A stretch of DNA of 12,113 nucleotides from an uncultured Mailhella sp. (GTDB lineage Bacteria; Desulfobacterota; Desulfovibrionia; Desulfovibrionales; Desulfovibrionaceae), in the NCBI RefSeq assembly GCF_905187505.1, contig NZ_CAJJIC010000064.1:1-12113 (forward strand), written 5' to 3'. The notes beneath the pieces were generated by a model, which saw only the letters and a program-made list of their open reading frames with translations, did not search any database and was not told the DNA's origin. The first letter of the stretch is position 1; every line of letters begins with the position of its first letter. Position numbers and translations under genes: made by a program. This document shows positions 1 to 6,642 of the stretch, one piece after another.

Positions 1-95
1 ACTCCCGCCGTTAAGCGCCATGCCCGTCGTGCAAGTCCCGCAGTCCGTACAGCGTCTCCGGCCGGTACGTTCTTTCGCGTTACTCCGGCGTCTGC
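1..95 (-). repeat. Structured repeat, copy 1 (cut by window start)
   Basis: This is a partial copy of the repeat family also seen at 145-270, 11749-11835 and 11881-12007. Bases 1-95 match 212-306 with a single difference (C at 56, G at 267), so copies 1 and 2 are a near-exact direct duplication with a 211-bp period. Only the 3' half of the folded core is present: half of the inner hairpin and the right arm of the outer stem (20-29). The strand is given relative to copies 3 and 4. No convincing gene lies here; the short open frames read straight through the stems. Confidence 0.85.
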
Positions 96-144
96 CCCCC
101 TCACCCCTGTGCTTTTTCTCCTTTCGCCTCCCCCCTCTGCCCGT

Positions 145-270
145 CTCTCAACGCTCGGGGGCCCCGGGCGACGTCAGGAGCCCGGTCGACGGGCATAAGC
201 AGGCGGGATTCACTCCCGCCGTTAAGCGCCATGCCCGTCGTGCAAGTCCCGCAGTCCGTACAGCGTGTCC
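145..270 (-). repeat. Structured repeat, copy 2 (complete core)
   Basis: This is a complete copy of an intergenic repeat that can fold into nested stems. The outer stem is 187-196 with 231-240 (CGACGGGCAT / ATGCCCGTCG, 10 bp, perfect). The inner hairpin is 202-208 with 214-220 (GGCGGGA / TCCCGCC, 5-nt loop). A neighbouring GC hairpin is 164-169 with 180-185 (CCGGGC / GCCCGG). The reverse complement aligns over its whole length with 11881-12007, including the shared ends GTACGGACTGCGG and GAGCGTTGAGAG (here 145-156 as CTCTCAACGCTC). The stem differences from the right-hand copies are compensated on both arms. Function is unknown; a transcribed structured RNA or a DNA hairpin element both fit. 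Confidence 0.85.
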
Positions 271-308
271 GGCCGGTACGTTCTTTCGCGTTACTCCGGC
301 GTCTGCAT

Positions 309-337
309 TTGACATTTATGTCAGTCTTTACTAGCGT
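309..337 (+). promoter_or_regulatory. Putative promoter with palindromic operator
   Basis: A perfect -35 hexamer TTGACA (309-314) overlaps a perfect inverted repeat TGACAT-TT-ATGTCA (310-323). At 17-bp spacing the -10 candidate is poor (TAGCGT, 332-337). The site is the only promoter-like sequence between the repeat and the TPR gene, and lies about 65-90 bases before its start codon. The palindrome covering the -35 box suggests control by a dimeric regulator, or activation that offsets the weak -10. I cannot match the palindrome to a known regulon; it is neither a standard FNR (TTGAT-N4-ATCAA) nor a CRP (TGTGA-N6-TCACA) site. Confidence 0.45.
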
Positions 338-401
338 GCTTGCAGGCCCGGAACCGTCCGGCCTTTCCTTTTGTCCTTTTTCTCCCCCAAGGAGTTCCCG
401 C

Positions 402-1136
402 ATGTCTCAGCGTCCCACCATTCAGAAGCCTACGCCTCTTTCCCAGCCCGCATTCCGCAAAGGCGCCGATCCCGTCATGGGCGGCGTGAACATCCCCAAT
501 TTCAGCGCCGAAATGCAGGCCGAAGTCAGCCCCGAAGCCGCGCCCCTGTGGAACTTCGTGCTGAATCACGCCCGCAAGATCGCCGCCGGCATCGTGCTCG
601 TGGTCATCGTCATTCTTTCCGTGGCCGGCTGGCAGTGGTACCGCGAGGAACAGACCTCCGACGACCGCATGGCTCTCGGCCGCATCATCTCCATTCAGGA
701 TCCGGCGCGCCGCGTGTCCGCCCTGGAAGGATTCCTCAAGGACGCCCCCTCCGCCGTGCACATCGCCGCCAATCTGGAGCTCGCCTCCGCCGCCATGGCC
801 ACCGGCAACTGGGACAAGGCGGCCGACGCCTACGCCGCCGTGGCCGCACAGGACGGCGACACGCCGCTGGCCTTTGCCGCCCGTCTCAATCACGCGCAGG
901 TGCTCATGCACAAAGGCGACTTCGCCGCCGCCCGCGACGAATTCAAGACGCTTGCCGCCTCCGCTCCCGCCGACGTGGCTCCCGTCCTCCATCAGCAGAC
1001 GGCCGAAGCCGCCGTGGCCGCCGGCGACAAGGCCGGTGCCATAGCCGCCTATGAAGCCGCCGTGGCCGCCCTTCCGCCCACCGACCAGGAATCCGCCGCG
1101 TTTTTCCGTTCCCGCATCGCATCTCTCAAGAAATAA
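402..1136 (+). CDS. Membrane-anchored TPR protein (YfgM-like)
   Basis: A 244-residue protein. The chosen start has AAGGAG (389-394) 7 bases upstream; the frame stays open back to 231, but that would run through the repeat and the promoter. Residues 1-58 are a cytoplasmic lead with WNFVLNHARKI just before a single membrane segment at about 59-77 (IAAGIVLVVIVILSVAG). The remainder is Ala-rich helical repeats of TPR type at about 123-156 (GNWDKAADAYAAV), 157-190 (GDFAAARDEF) and 195-228 (GDKAGAIAAYEAA). This architecture (short N-terminus, one membrane pass, periplasmic TPRs) is that of YfgM, a chaperone-like partner of the SecYEG translocon; the functional match is inferred from architecture only. 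It is first in an operon, 27 bases before the regulator gene. Confidence 0.85.
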   Translation: MSQRPTIQKPTPLSQPAFRKGADPVMGGVNIPNFSAEMQAEVSPEAAPLWNFVLNHARKIAAGIVLVVIVILSVAGWQWYREEQTSDDRMALGRIISIQDPARRVSALEGFLKDAPSAVHIAANLELASAAMATGNWDKAADAYAAVAAQDGDTPLAFAARLNHAQVLMHKGDFAAARDEFKTLAASAPADVAPVLHQQTAEAAVAAGDKAGAIAAYEAAVAALPPTDQESAAFFRSRIASLKK

Positions 1137-1163
1137 CGCCGTTCCGACCGTCGGAGTGCTTTC

Positions 1164-2753
1164 ATGCTGCATCATTCCAATAACGCCTCAAATCAGGACG
1201 TCAGCCCGTGGCTTGAGACCCTGCGTCTCATCGCCAGCGAAATGGGCCCCAAACGCCCCTTTCAGACTAGCCTGACCTCCCTGCTGCGCAAGCTTTCCGA
1301 ACGTCACGGCTTTCTGCGTCCGCATCTTGTTCTGTTCGATCCGGAAACCGGCATGCTGCGTCTCAGTCTGGCCGACGCCCAGCCCAAGGCCAACCATGCC
1401 AACTACGCGCCCGGCGTGGGCGTGACGGGACAGGTGTTCGCCACCGGCCGTTCCGTCATCGTGGAAAAGCTCAAGGGCGATTCCCTGTTCCTCAGCCTGC
1501 TCTTTGAGCGCTCCGACGAGGAAATGGAACGTCTGTCTTTCATTTCCGTGCCCATTCTCGCCCCGGCCGGAGACGGTCCGCTTTCCGCACGCGAAGTCAT
1601 AGGCACCCTCAACGCCGACACCGAATTCGTTTCCCGCGAGGACCTTGAAAAACGCCGCGTCTTCATGGAAGTGGTGGCCGCCCTCATCGCCAACGAAGCC
1701 GCCTATCTTCAGGAGGAACTCAGCCGTCAGCGCCGCCTGCCCGGACAGATCTCCCGAGAAGCCGCCGCCCTTGAGGATGTGAAATCCTCCTCCGCGTTCA
1801 TCGCGCAGTCGAAGGTGATGCGCAACATCCTTGAACAGGCCGCCCACATCGCCCAGGGCCGTGCCCCCGTGCTTCTGTGCGGCGAGCCCGGCGTGGGCAA
1901 GGAACGACTGGCCACGCGCATTCACGCCTTCAGCCCCAGAAGCGACATTCCGCTCGTGGTGTGCCACTGCGCCGCCCTTCCCCCGGAACGCCTGCAGATA
2001 GAACTGTGCGGCTATCAGAAAGGCGCGTTCCTCGGAGCCATGCAGACGCAGAAAGGCCTTTTTGAACAGGCCAACACTGGCACCATCTTTCTCGACGCCG
2101 TGGAAGCCCTCACCCCCGCAGCGCAGGAAAGCCTGCTGCTCCTGCTCAAGGAACACACCGTGCTGCGCCAGGGCGGAGACTCTCCCGTGCCCGTCGACGT
2201 GCGCGTCATCGCCGCCACCAGCGCCCAGCTCGACGCCCTTGTGGAACAGGGCCGCTTCTCCAGCGAACTCTATGCCCGCCTCAACGTGTGCTCCCTGCAC
2301 ATTCCTCCCCTGCGCGAACGTCGTGAAGACATCGTGCCGCTGGTAGAACATCTGCTTCTGCGCCACGCCGACTATCACACCGAAAAAATCAAGCGCATCT
2401 CCTATCCCGCGCTGGAACTGCTCACCCGCTACTTCTGGCCCGGCAACATATCGGAGCTCACAAGCTGCCTCAAGCGCGCCGCCCAGTACTGCGAAGACGG
2501 CGTGATCCGTGCAGGCGACCTGCCTCCGTCGCTCCAGACCGCCGAAAGCACCGCCACCGAAGCCGGTCTCTCCCTCGGCGACGCCGTGACCCGCTTTGAG
2601 AAGGAACTTCTCGTCGACGCGCTCATCAAGGCCGGAGGCAACATGCTGAAAGCCGCGCGCGATCTCAAGTCCAGCTACCGCATCGTGAACTACAAGGTGA
2701 AAAAGTACGGCATAGACCCCCACCAGTTCGTCTATCGCAACAAGAACATGTAG
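1164..2753 (+). CDS. GAF-AAA+-Fis regulator with degenerate sigma-54 motifs
   Basis: A 529-residue protein with the layout of NifA-type enhancer-binding proteins: a GAF sensor at about 35-185, an AAA+ domain at about 205-455, and a Fis-type helix-turn-helix at about 494-517 (MLKAARDLKSSYRIVNYKVKKYGI). GGAG at 1153-1156 supports the start. Walker A is good (GEPGVGKE, 240-247), but other key motifs deviate. GAFTGA is GAFLGA (287-292), losing the Thr that touches sigma-54. Walker B is TIFLDA (307-312), lacking the usual Glu after Asp. Sensor I is AATS rather than AATN (Ser353). The sensor II Arg of GNVREL is Ser430. The Arg-finger region (ELYARLNV, Arg372) remains. It probably binds DNA and perhaps nucleotide, but may not remodel sigma-54 RNA polymerase as usual. 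It is co-transcribed with the TPR gene and followed by a terminator. Confidence 0.9.
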   Translation: MLHHSNNASNQDVSPWLETLRLIASEMGPKRPFQTSLTSLLRKLSERHGFLRPHLVLFDPETGMLRLSLADAQPKANHANYAPGVGVTGQVFATGRSVIVEKLKGDSLFLSLLFERSDEEMERLSFISVPILAPAGDGPLSAREVIGTLNADTEFVSREDLEKRRVFMEVVAALIANEAAYLQEELSRQRRLPGQISREAAALEDVKSSSAFIAQSKVMRNILEQAAHIAQGRAPVLLCGEPGVGKERLATRIHAFSPRSDIPLVVCHCAALPPERLQIELCGYQKGAFLGAMQTQKGLFEQANTGTIFLDAVEALTPAAQESLLLLLKEHTVLRQGGDSPVPVDVRVIAATSAQLDALVEQGRFSSELYARLNVCSLHIPPLRERREDIVPLVEHLLLRHADYHTEKIKRISYPALELLTRYFWPGNISELTSCLKRAAQYCEDGVIRAGDLPPSLQTAESTATEAGLSLGDAVTRFEKELLVDALIKAGGNMLKAARDLKSSYRIVNYKVKKYGIDPHQFVYRNKNM

Positions 2754-2797
2754 AAAGACGGCGTTTCAGGCCCGTCCCTCTTCCCCCAAAACGCATG

Positions 2798-2839
2798 ATC
2801 CCGCGCTCCGCCCCGAAAGGCGAAACGCGGGATTTTTTT
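2798..2839 (+). terminator. Intrinsic terminator of the TPR-regulator operon
   Basis: Perfect 8-bp stem ATCCCGCG (2798-2805) with CGCGGGAT (2826-2833), with CGCC/GGCG pairing possible inside the loop, followed directly by a T run to 2839. It lies 45 bases after the regulator stop codon on the same strand. Confidence 0.9.
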
Positions 2840-3597
2840 CAATGAACGGCGGGATTTTTTCGATGGACGGATGAATGGCGGCGCAGCCGAAACAGCCCCC
2901 TGAAACGAAAAGACGGGGCACGCGCCCCGGATGCGCGCAAAAAGACACGCCCCCCTGATGCGCGGAGTCCGGGGACACGGGTTCTGCGTCTCTCCGCGCT
3001 CTCGAAGACCGGGACGCCTCCACGAAGCCCGCGTTTTCAAAGGGGGGCTCGCGCAGACTGGGAACAGTGTCTTCCTGAGCCATGCCGACGCTCTCGTCAT
3101 CGGGGACCGCGCGCAGGCAGAAAATGCTGCCGAACCGCGGCAGTTTTCCGCCCCGGACTCTGCATCGCTCGAAAGAGCGGCACTGCTCGCAGAAAAAACG
3201 TCTGCGCGGGAAAACGCTTCCGTCAGAACGCGTCGGAATGACGTGGACAGAAAAAATGCAGGCGGACGGCAGAAGGAACGCACGGGGAGCCGCTGAAGGA
3301 CCACCGAACCGGCCCGCGCAGATCCCGCAAAGGGAACGCCGCCGAACCGTCGGCCCGACGGCGGACCGGCTCCGACGGCAATCGACGTTCGGCCCGGCTT
3401 TCGGAAGACAGACGGGGGGAAGACTGTCGGGGAATGCCGTCGGGGGAATGCCGCCTCTGATTGTCGACGCAGTACCCGCATGACGCATGGATGCCGTACG
3501 GCAGGTCATGGGCTTCTACGCGGCGCTCTGCCTCTCGACCGGAGAAACGCGGACACACGGCACTCCGGCGCCGGACGGCGGAGCCGTAAAACCGGCT
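2840..3597. other. Long GC-rich intergenic stretch, no convincing gene
   Basis: Several overlapping open frames of 100-250 codons cross this stretch on both strands. None has a recognisable domain, and their Arg/Ser/Pro/Ala-rich composition is what GC-rich non-coding DNA gives. Visible structures are a second copy of the terminator's right arm plus T tract (2849-2869) and a degenerate pair of about 29-bp units (2907-2936 and 2937-2963). The first of these units contains the hairpin CGGGGC/GCCCCG (2914-2919 with 2924-2929), which on the minus strand is followed by TCTTTTCG and could act as a weak minus-strand terminator. There are also a perfect palindrome CCGTCGG-C-CCGACGG (3347-3361), the palindrome TGCCGTACGGCA (3492-3503), and the short repeat GGGGAATGCCG near 3420-3450. 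Decayed coding sequence or an unannotated RNA are both possible. Confidence 0.5.
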
Positions 3598-3822
3598 TTA
3601 CTGGAGCAGGGAAAGCACTTCCATGCGCCGCACGGCAGGCGAGCCCGTGCGTCGGCGGGGCGAACGGCGCACCGCAAGAGGCGTGTTTTCCAGCGCTTCG
3701 GCCTGTTCGGCCAGGGCCTCGAGATTGCTGCAGGCAAGGGCAACCAGAGCAGGGCTGAAGGTCTCGACGTTCAGAGAACCCAGAAAGGAACGCACGCTGC
3801 GGATATCGTCACTCATGGCCAT
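3598..3822 (-). CDS. Small hypothetical protein, divergent from the repressor
   Basis: A 74-residue protein starting at 3822, with a strong AAGGAG 7 bases before the ATG; a second ATG at residue 3 is possible. The ribosome site and the position facing the repressor across a shared control region are the main reasons to believe it. The first half is probably helical (a stretch at about 23-46 containing ALVALACSNLEALAEQAEALE); the tail is basic (RRSPRRRTGSPAVRR, about 52-66). I see no helix-turn-helix, membrane segment or signal peptide and do not recognise a family. By position it is where a Cro-like or repressor-controlled gene would sit. No clear terminator follows it. Confidence 0.6.
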   Translation of the reverse strand: MAMSDDIRSVRSFLGSLNVETFSPALVALACSNLEALAEQAEALENTPLAVRRSPRRRTGSPAVRRMEVLSLLQ

Positions 3823-3839
3823 AGGGAAGCTCCTTGAAA

Positions 3840-3982
3840 AGTCTCATTGATTTTTTGTGCCGAGCACGACTCTCTTTTGCCAGTTTTATTGATTTTGTCA
3901 ACTAAAAATTTATATTTTAAACTTTTTTAAATTTTTCAATTTTCAATTGACTTTTTATGTCGTTCCCTTTAAAAAATGATTC
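3840..3982. promoter_or_regulatory. AT-rich divergent control region with operator-like palindromes
   Basis: This region separates the small minus-strand gene from the S24 repressor and is far richer in A+T than its surroundings. For the repressor, TTGACT (3947-3952) and TAAAAA (3970-3975) are 17 bp apart. For the minus gene there is a consensus TTGACA (3896-3901, minus strand) but a poor -10. Three inverted repeats stand out: TCAATT-TTC-AATTGA (3936-3950) overlapping the repressor -35; TTGA-N5-TCAA (3889-3901) overlapping the minus -35; and GTGC-CGA-GCAC (3857-3867) in the minus-gene leader. ATTGATTTT also occurs twice (3846 and 3888). The TTGA/TCAA half-sites are candidates for autoregulation by the repressor; this is inference. 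Confidence 0.5.
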
Positions 3983-4741
3983 ATGAACAGCGCAACACCT
4001 GAAACACTCGATCGCCTCCTTCAGGGGGCCGGACTTCGGCGCGACAGCCAGCTTGCCGAGCTTCTCGGCGTGTCTCCGCAGGCCGTCAGTCAGGCCCGCC
4101 GCAAGGGGCGCATCCCCGACGGCTGGGTTCTGAAAGTGGCCGAAAAGTTCGGCCTGTCCACGGACTGGATATTCTTCGGCCGTGAGCCCCGTCAGGCGGG
4201 TGCGGGCGCTGCGGCCGACGTCGTGCGGGAGGCTCCGGCCGGAAAGGAAGACGCGCTCATGAAGGAGCGCCGAGCAAAGGGCGAGAGCTTTTTCGGCGAA
4301 GTGGGAGAAGGACAGGACGCCATAGGTCTGGTCATGGTGCCGCTTGTGGCGGCGCGCCTTGCCGCGGGCAAGGGCAGTCTGGAAACCGAAGGCGACGTGC
4401 TCTCCTATTTTTCCTTCCGTCAGGACTGGCTGTGCCGCAAGGGCAATCCCGACAAGATGGTGCTCATGAAGGTGTGCGGCGACAGCATGGAGCCGGACAT
4501 TCGTCACGGCGACATGGTGCTTGTGGATCAGAGCAAGCGGGAAATCTACGGACACGCCATCTACGCCATGGGCATCAATGAGGAAATCTACGTCAAGCAG
4601 GTGGAGACCCTGCCCGGCGGCAGACTCGTGCTCCGAAGCCGCAACCCGGAATATTCGCCCATCAGCGTGGATCTGCACGGCGACCTTGCCGACAGCGTGC
4701 GCGTCATAGGCCGCGTCATCTGGTGCTGCCGGGAAATCTAG
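3983..4741 (+). CDS. CI/LexA-like repressor, S24 self-cleavage family
   Basis: A 252-residue DNA-binding repressor. Residues about 5-66 form a phage CI-type helix-turn-helix (SQLAELLGVSPQAVSQARRKG at about 22-42, then GLSTDWIFFG). After a linker, residues about 115-250 form an S24/LexA peptidase domain. The catalytic Ser is Ser168 in GDSMEPDIRHGDMVLVD and the Lys is Lys205 in IYVKQVE. The Ala-Gly at 128-129 (ARLAAGKG) is the expected cleavage site. It probably represses target promoters until DNA damage (RecA) triggers self-cleavage, although some relatives are not cleaved. No Shine-Dalgarno is visible, and the predicted transcription start falls at or next to the ATG, so the mRNA may be leaderless. 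No phage structural genes are nearby, so this is a stand-alone regulator or phage remnant. Confidence 0.9.
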   Translation: MNSATPETLDRLLQGAGLRRDSQLAELLGVSPQAVSQARRKGRIPDGWVLKVAEKFGLSTDWIFFGREPRQAGAGAAADVVREAPAGKEDALMKERRAKGESFFGEVGEGQDAIGLVMVPLVAARLAAGKGSLETEGDVLSYFSFRQDWLCRKGNPDKMVLMKVCGDSMEPDIRHGDMVLVDQSKREIYGHAIYAMGINEEIYVKQVETLPGGRLVLRSRNPEYSPISVDLHGDLADSVRVIGRVIWCCREI

Positions 4742-5391
4742 GGAAAAACAACGAGGAGAAACGGGGAGAACTACGGCGGAGAGAGGGCGAGCGTTCAAAA
4801 GGCACGCAAGGCCCGCGCCCGATCTTGGAAAGGGCCTGACGGCTTCGACCTCATGATCCTCACCGTCTCTTCTTCCGGCCTCCGGCGCGACGTCCCTTTC
4901 ACGTTTTCATCGTGACGCTCCGAAGCTCATCCCTGCTTTTCCCGACTTCGCGGAAGCTCTCGCATCCGCTGCGGGAAAAACGAGGCCAGTCCCGGAAGCG
5001 CCTGTGCTGCTGCAACGCCCCCCGCTCCTTTCAATTTTTTCTTTGCAACATACTGTAAAATTAAAATAGCTACCATAAAAAGACTGCCGGACCATGGCAA
5101 ATGCTGGGAAAGCACTTTTCCCACACTGTCAAGCATGGTTGGATTGCTGCTCTTCAAAAAGCAGCATCGTGCCTCATCCTGCAAAAGCCAAGGACCTTAA
5201 TCGGACAGAATTCTTCTCTTTCTGCCTGCTCCCCCCAAAAAGACTTCTGTCCCGTGCGTCTTTTTCTCAAATGGCTCATCAACATCCCTTTTCGACTGAC
5301 TCACTGGTCGGCGGCAGAGATCAGACACCGGACAGAAATCCTTTTTCTTCCGGGCAGTGCCAGGCCCTTCGATCGTTTCTGCATTTTCTTT
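4742..5391. other. Convergent intergenic stretch, no gene seen
   Basis: This stretch lies between the repressor (+) and the end of mcrC (-). Open frames here are either the antisense of mcrC continuing past its stop or lack a ribosome site and recognisable content. An AT-rich patch at about 5030-5080 includes TAAAAT (5056-5061), resembling a -10 box without a good -35. Inverted repeats include AGGCCC/GGGCCT at about 4809-4836, TGGGAAA/TTTCCCA (5103-5121), and GGACAGAA (5203-5210) with TTCTGTCC (5245-5252); a further GGACAGAA occurs at 5330-5337. No T-tailed terminator for either flanking gene is clear. It may mark the edge of the restriction island. Confidence 0.5.
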
Positions 5392-6642
5392 TCACTCTGC
5401 AAGCCACGGCATGGCCTCTCCATCGCCACAACAACACAGACTGTCGCTTTTCAAATCAAACGTGGCGACAAGAAGACGCATCTGCTCCCCCATGAACTGA
5501 AACGGCTTTTGGGGGTGAGGAAAAGTTTCATGCTCCGGATATACCAGGATCACGTCGCCCGTGCCGTGCCCCCACTGCCTGCCGTAGGCATAAAGCTGAT
5601 ACACGTCGCCGCTGTCCACGTCGGAACTTTTTTCTATTCTTTTCCACTTAGTATCCAAAATCCATGCACGTCCGTTGAAGTCCACGACCATATCGGGCCT
5701 GAGCTTGAAGCAGGCCTTTCCGTCACGCCGGCAGAGCCACCCTTCGGTCTGCGCCTTCAACCGGGCTCCCGGCACGAGCTTTTCCCGCAAGACCTGAGCG
5801 ACATAACGTTCAAAAAGAACATCCATGGAAAAAAGCATACTCATGCCCGCCTGTCTGCCGGCAACGGCATGAGGCATCTTCTTTCCCAGCACGAGCTCAC
5901 ACCATGGACGAACGGCGGCATAGGAAGCCATCAGTCTGTCGCGGCTCCACTGGAAAAAATCCCCCGGAACATCCTGACTGAAAGGCACAGGCTGCATGAT
6001 CTGACACAAAGAAGCGGCAAGTCGCCAGTTCTCCGCCAGACGAACACATGATCGCACCCGTTCCAGCGCACTGCGCAGAAGACGATTTTCCGGCCTGTCC
6101 TCCAGAAAGACATCATGCCGAACCTGAAAAACATGCCGTCTGTGCGGAGGCTGCTGCATCTGTCTGTGCACGTTCAACTGACCTCGCAGGAAGGAAGACT
6201 CTTCCTCCAGCCTTTTGTAGTCACAGCGAAGGCCCCTTTTCACCAGCTCATGCATGTGCAGAAGAAACTGTCGAGCCACCCACTCGGTCAGCGGTCTGTC
6301 GAACAGCGTTATGTCCGCCGTGCTGAAGCTGCGACAGTCCGCATCAATCAGCTTCGTCAGCATCCGTATGAGCTGACGGCGACTTTCCGGAGCTTTGTCG
6401 GCGGAATGCTGCGTCTTCGGAAGCATCTCCAGCTGAATACCGCAGGGAGTCGTCAGAACACCGACAAGACTCTTCAACTGAAGCTCGGTCCGGCTGCGAA
6501 GCTCACCAAGCATGGCATCCTTCTCGCAAAGCTCCGCCAGCCAGTCAAAGGCCGATACCGGTATCTGCACCCTATCAAGCGAGGGTGACTCCACTAAATC
6601 TGTCGTCAAGCGGGCATATTCACGAACGGTATACTGATTCAT
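5392..6642 (-). CDS. mcrC: McrC nuclease subunit of a type IV restriction system
   Basis: A 416-residue nuclease partner of McrB. The start at 6642 gives MNQYTVREYARL and overlaps the mcrB stop as ATGA, the usual sign of translational coupling; an ATG at 6669 would add nine residues but bury the start deeper in mcrB. The N-terminal about 220 residues are the McrB-contacting region typical of the family. The C-terminal PD-(D/E)xK nuclease is visible as RPDMVVDF (Asp317) and WILDTKWK (Asp330, Lys332), followed by the conserved DVYQLYAYG (about 346-354). These are the residues that cut DNA in McrC. It is longer than E. coli McrC (about 350 residues). It is expected to act in the cytoplasm, joining a McrB ring and cleaving modified DNA. 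All catalytic residues look intact. Confidence 0.93.
   Translation of the reverse strand: MNQYTVREYARLTTDLVESPSLDRVQIPVSAFDWLAELCEKDAMLGELRSRTELQLKSLVGVLTTPCGIQLEMLPKTQHSADKAPESRRQLIRMLTKLIDADCRSFSTADITLFDRPLTEWVARQFLLHMHELVKRGLRCDYKRLEEESSFLRGQLNVHRQMQQPPHRRHVFQVRHDVFLEDRPENRLLRSALERVRSCVRLAENWRLAASLCQIMQPVPFSQDVPGDFFQWSRDRLMASYAAVRPWCELVLGKKMPHAVAGRQAGMSMLFSMDVLFERYVAQVLREKLVPGARLKAQTEGWLCRRDGKACFKLRPDMVVDFNGRAWILDTKWKRIEKSSDVDSGDVYQLYAYGRQWGHGTGDVILVYPEHETFPHPQKPFQFMGEQMRLLVATFDLKSDSLCCCGDGEAMPWLAE

Noticed and set aside
1..306. CRISPR array
   Set aside because: Only two units at 211-bp period with no short regular spacers and no cas genes.
20..334. Short frames inside the repeats (for example beginning MPVVQVPQSVQR)
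   Set aside because: Similar peptides appear in two frames of every repeat copy because the DNA is repeated; the pattern of change follows base pairing rather than codons.
231..401. Upstream extension of the TPR protein to 231
   Set aside because: It would place the start inside the repeat and translate the promoter region; the ATG at 402 has a proper AAGGAG.
2732..3509. Two overlapping minus-strand frames of about 248 codons
   Set aside because: Both frames stay open over the same DNA, have low-complexity Arg/Ser/Pro/Ala content, lack good ribosome sites and run into the terminator of the upstream operon.
4927..5184. 85-codon minus-strand frame with a hydrophobic stretch
   Set aside because: No properly spaced Shine-Dalgarno and no family resemblance; the hydrophobic stretch falls in the AT-rich patch and is likely chance.
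5101..6051. 316-codon plus-strand frame
   Set aside because: Mostly antisense to mcrC, whose nuclease motifs are clear on the other strand; no recognisable domain.
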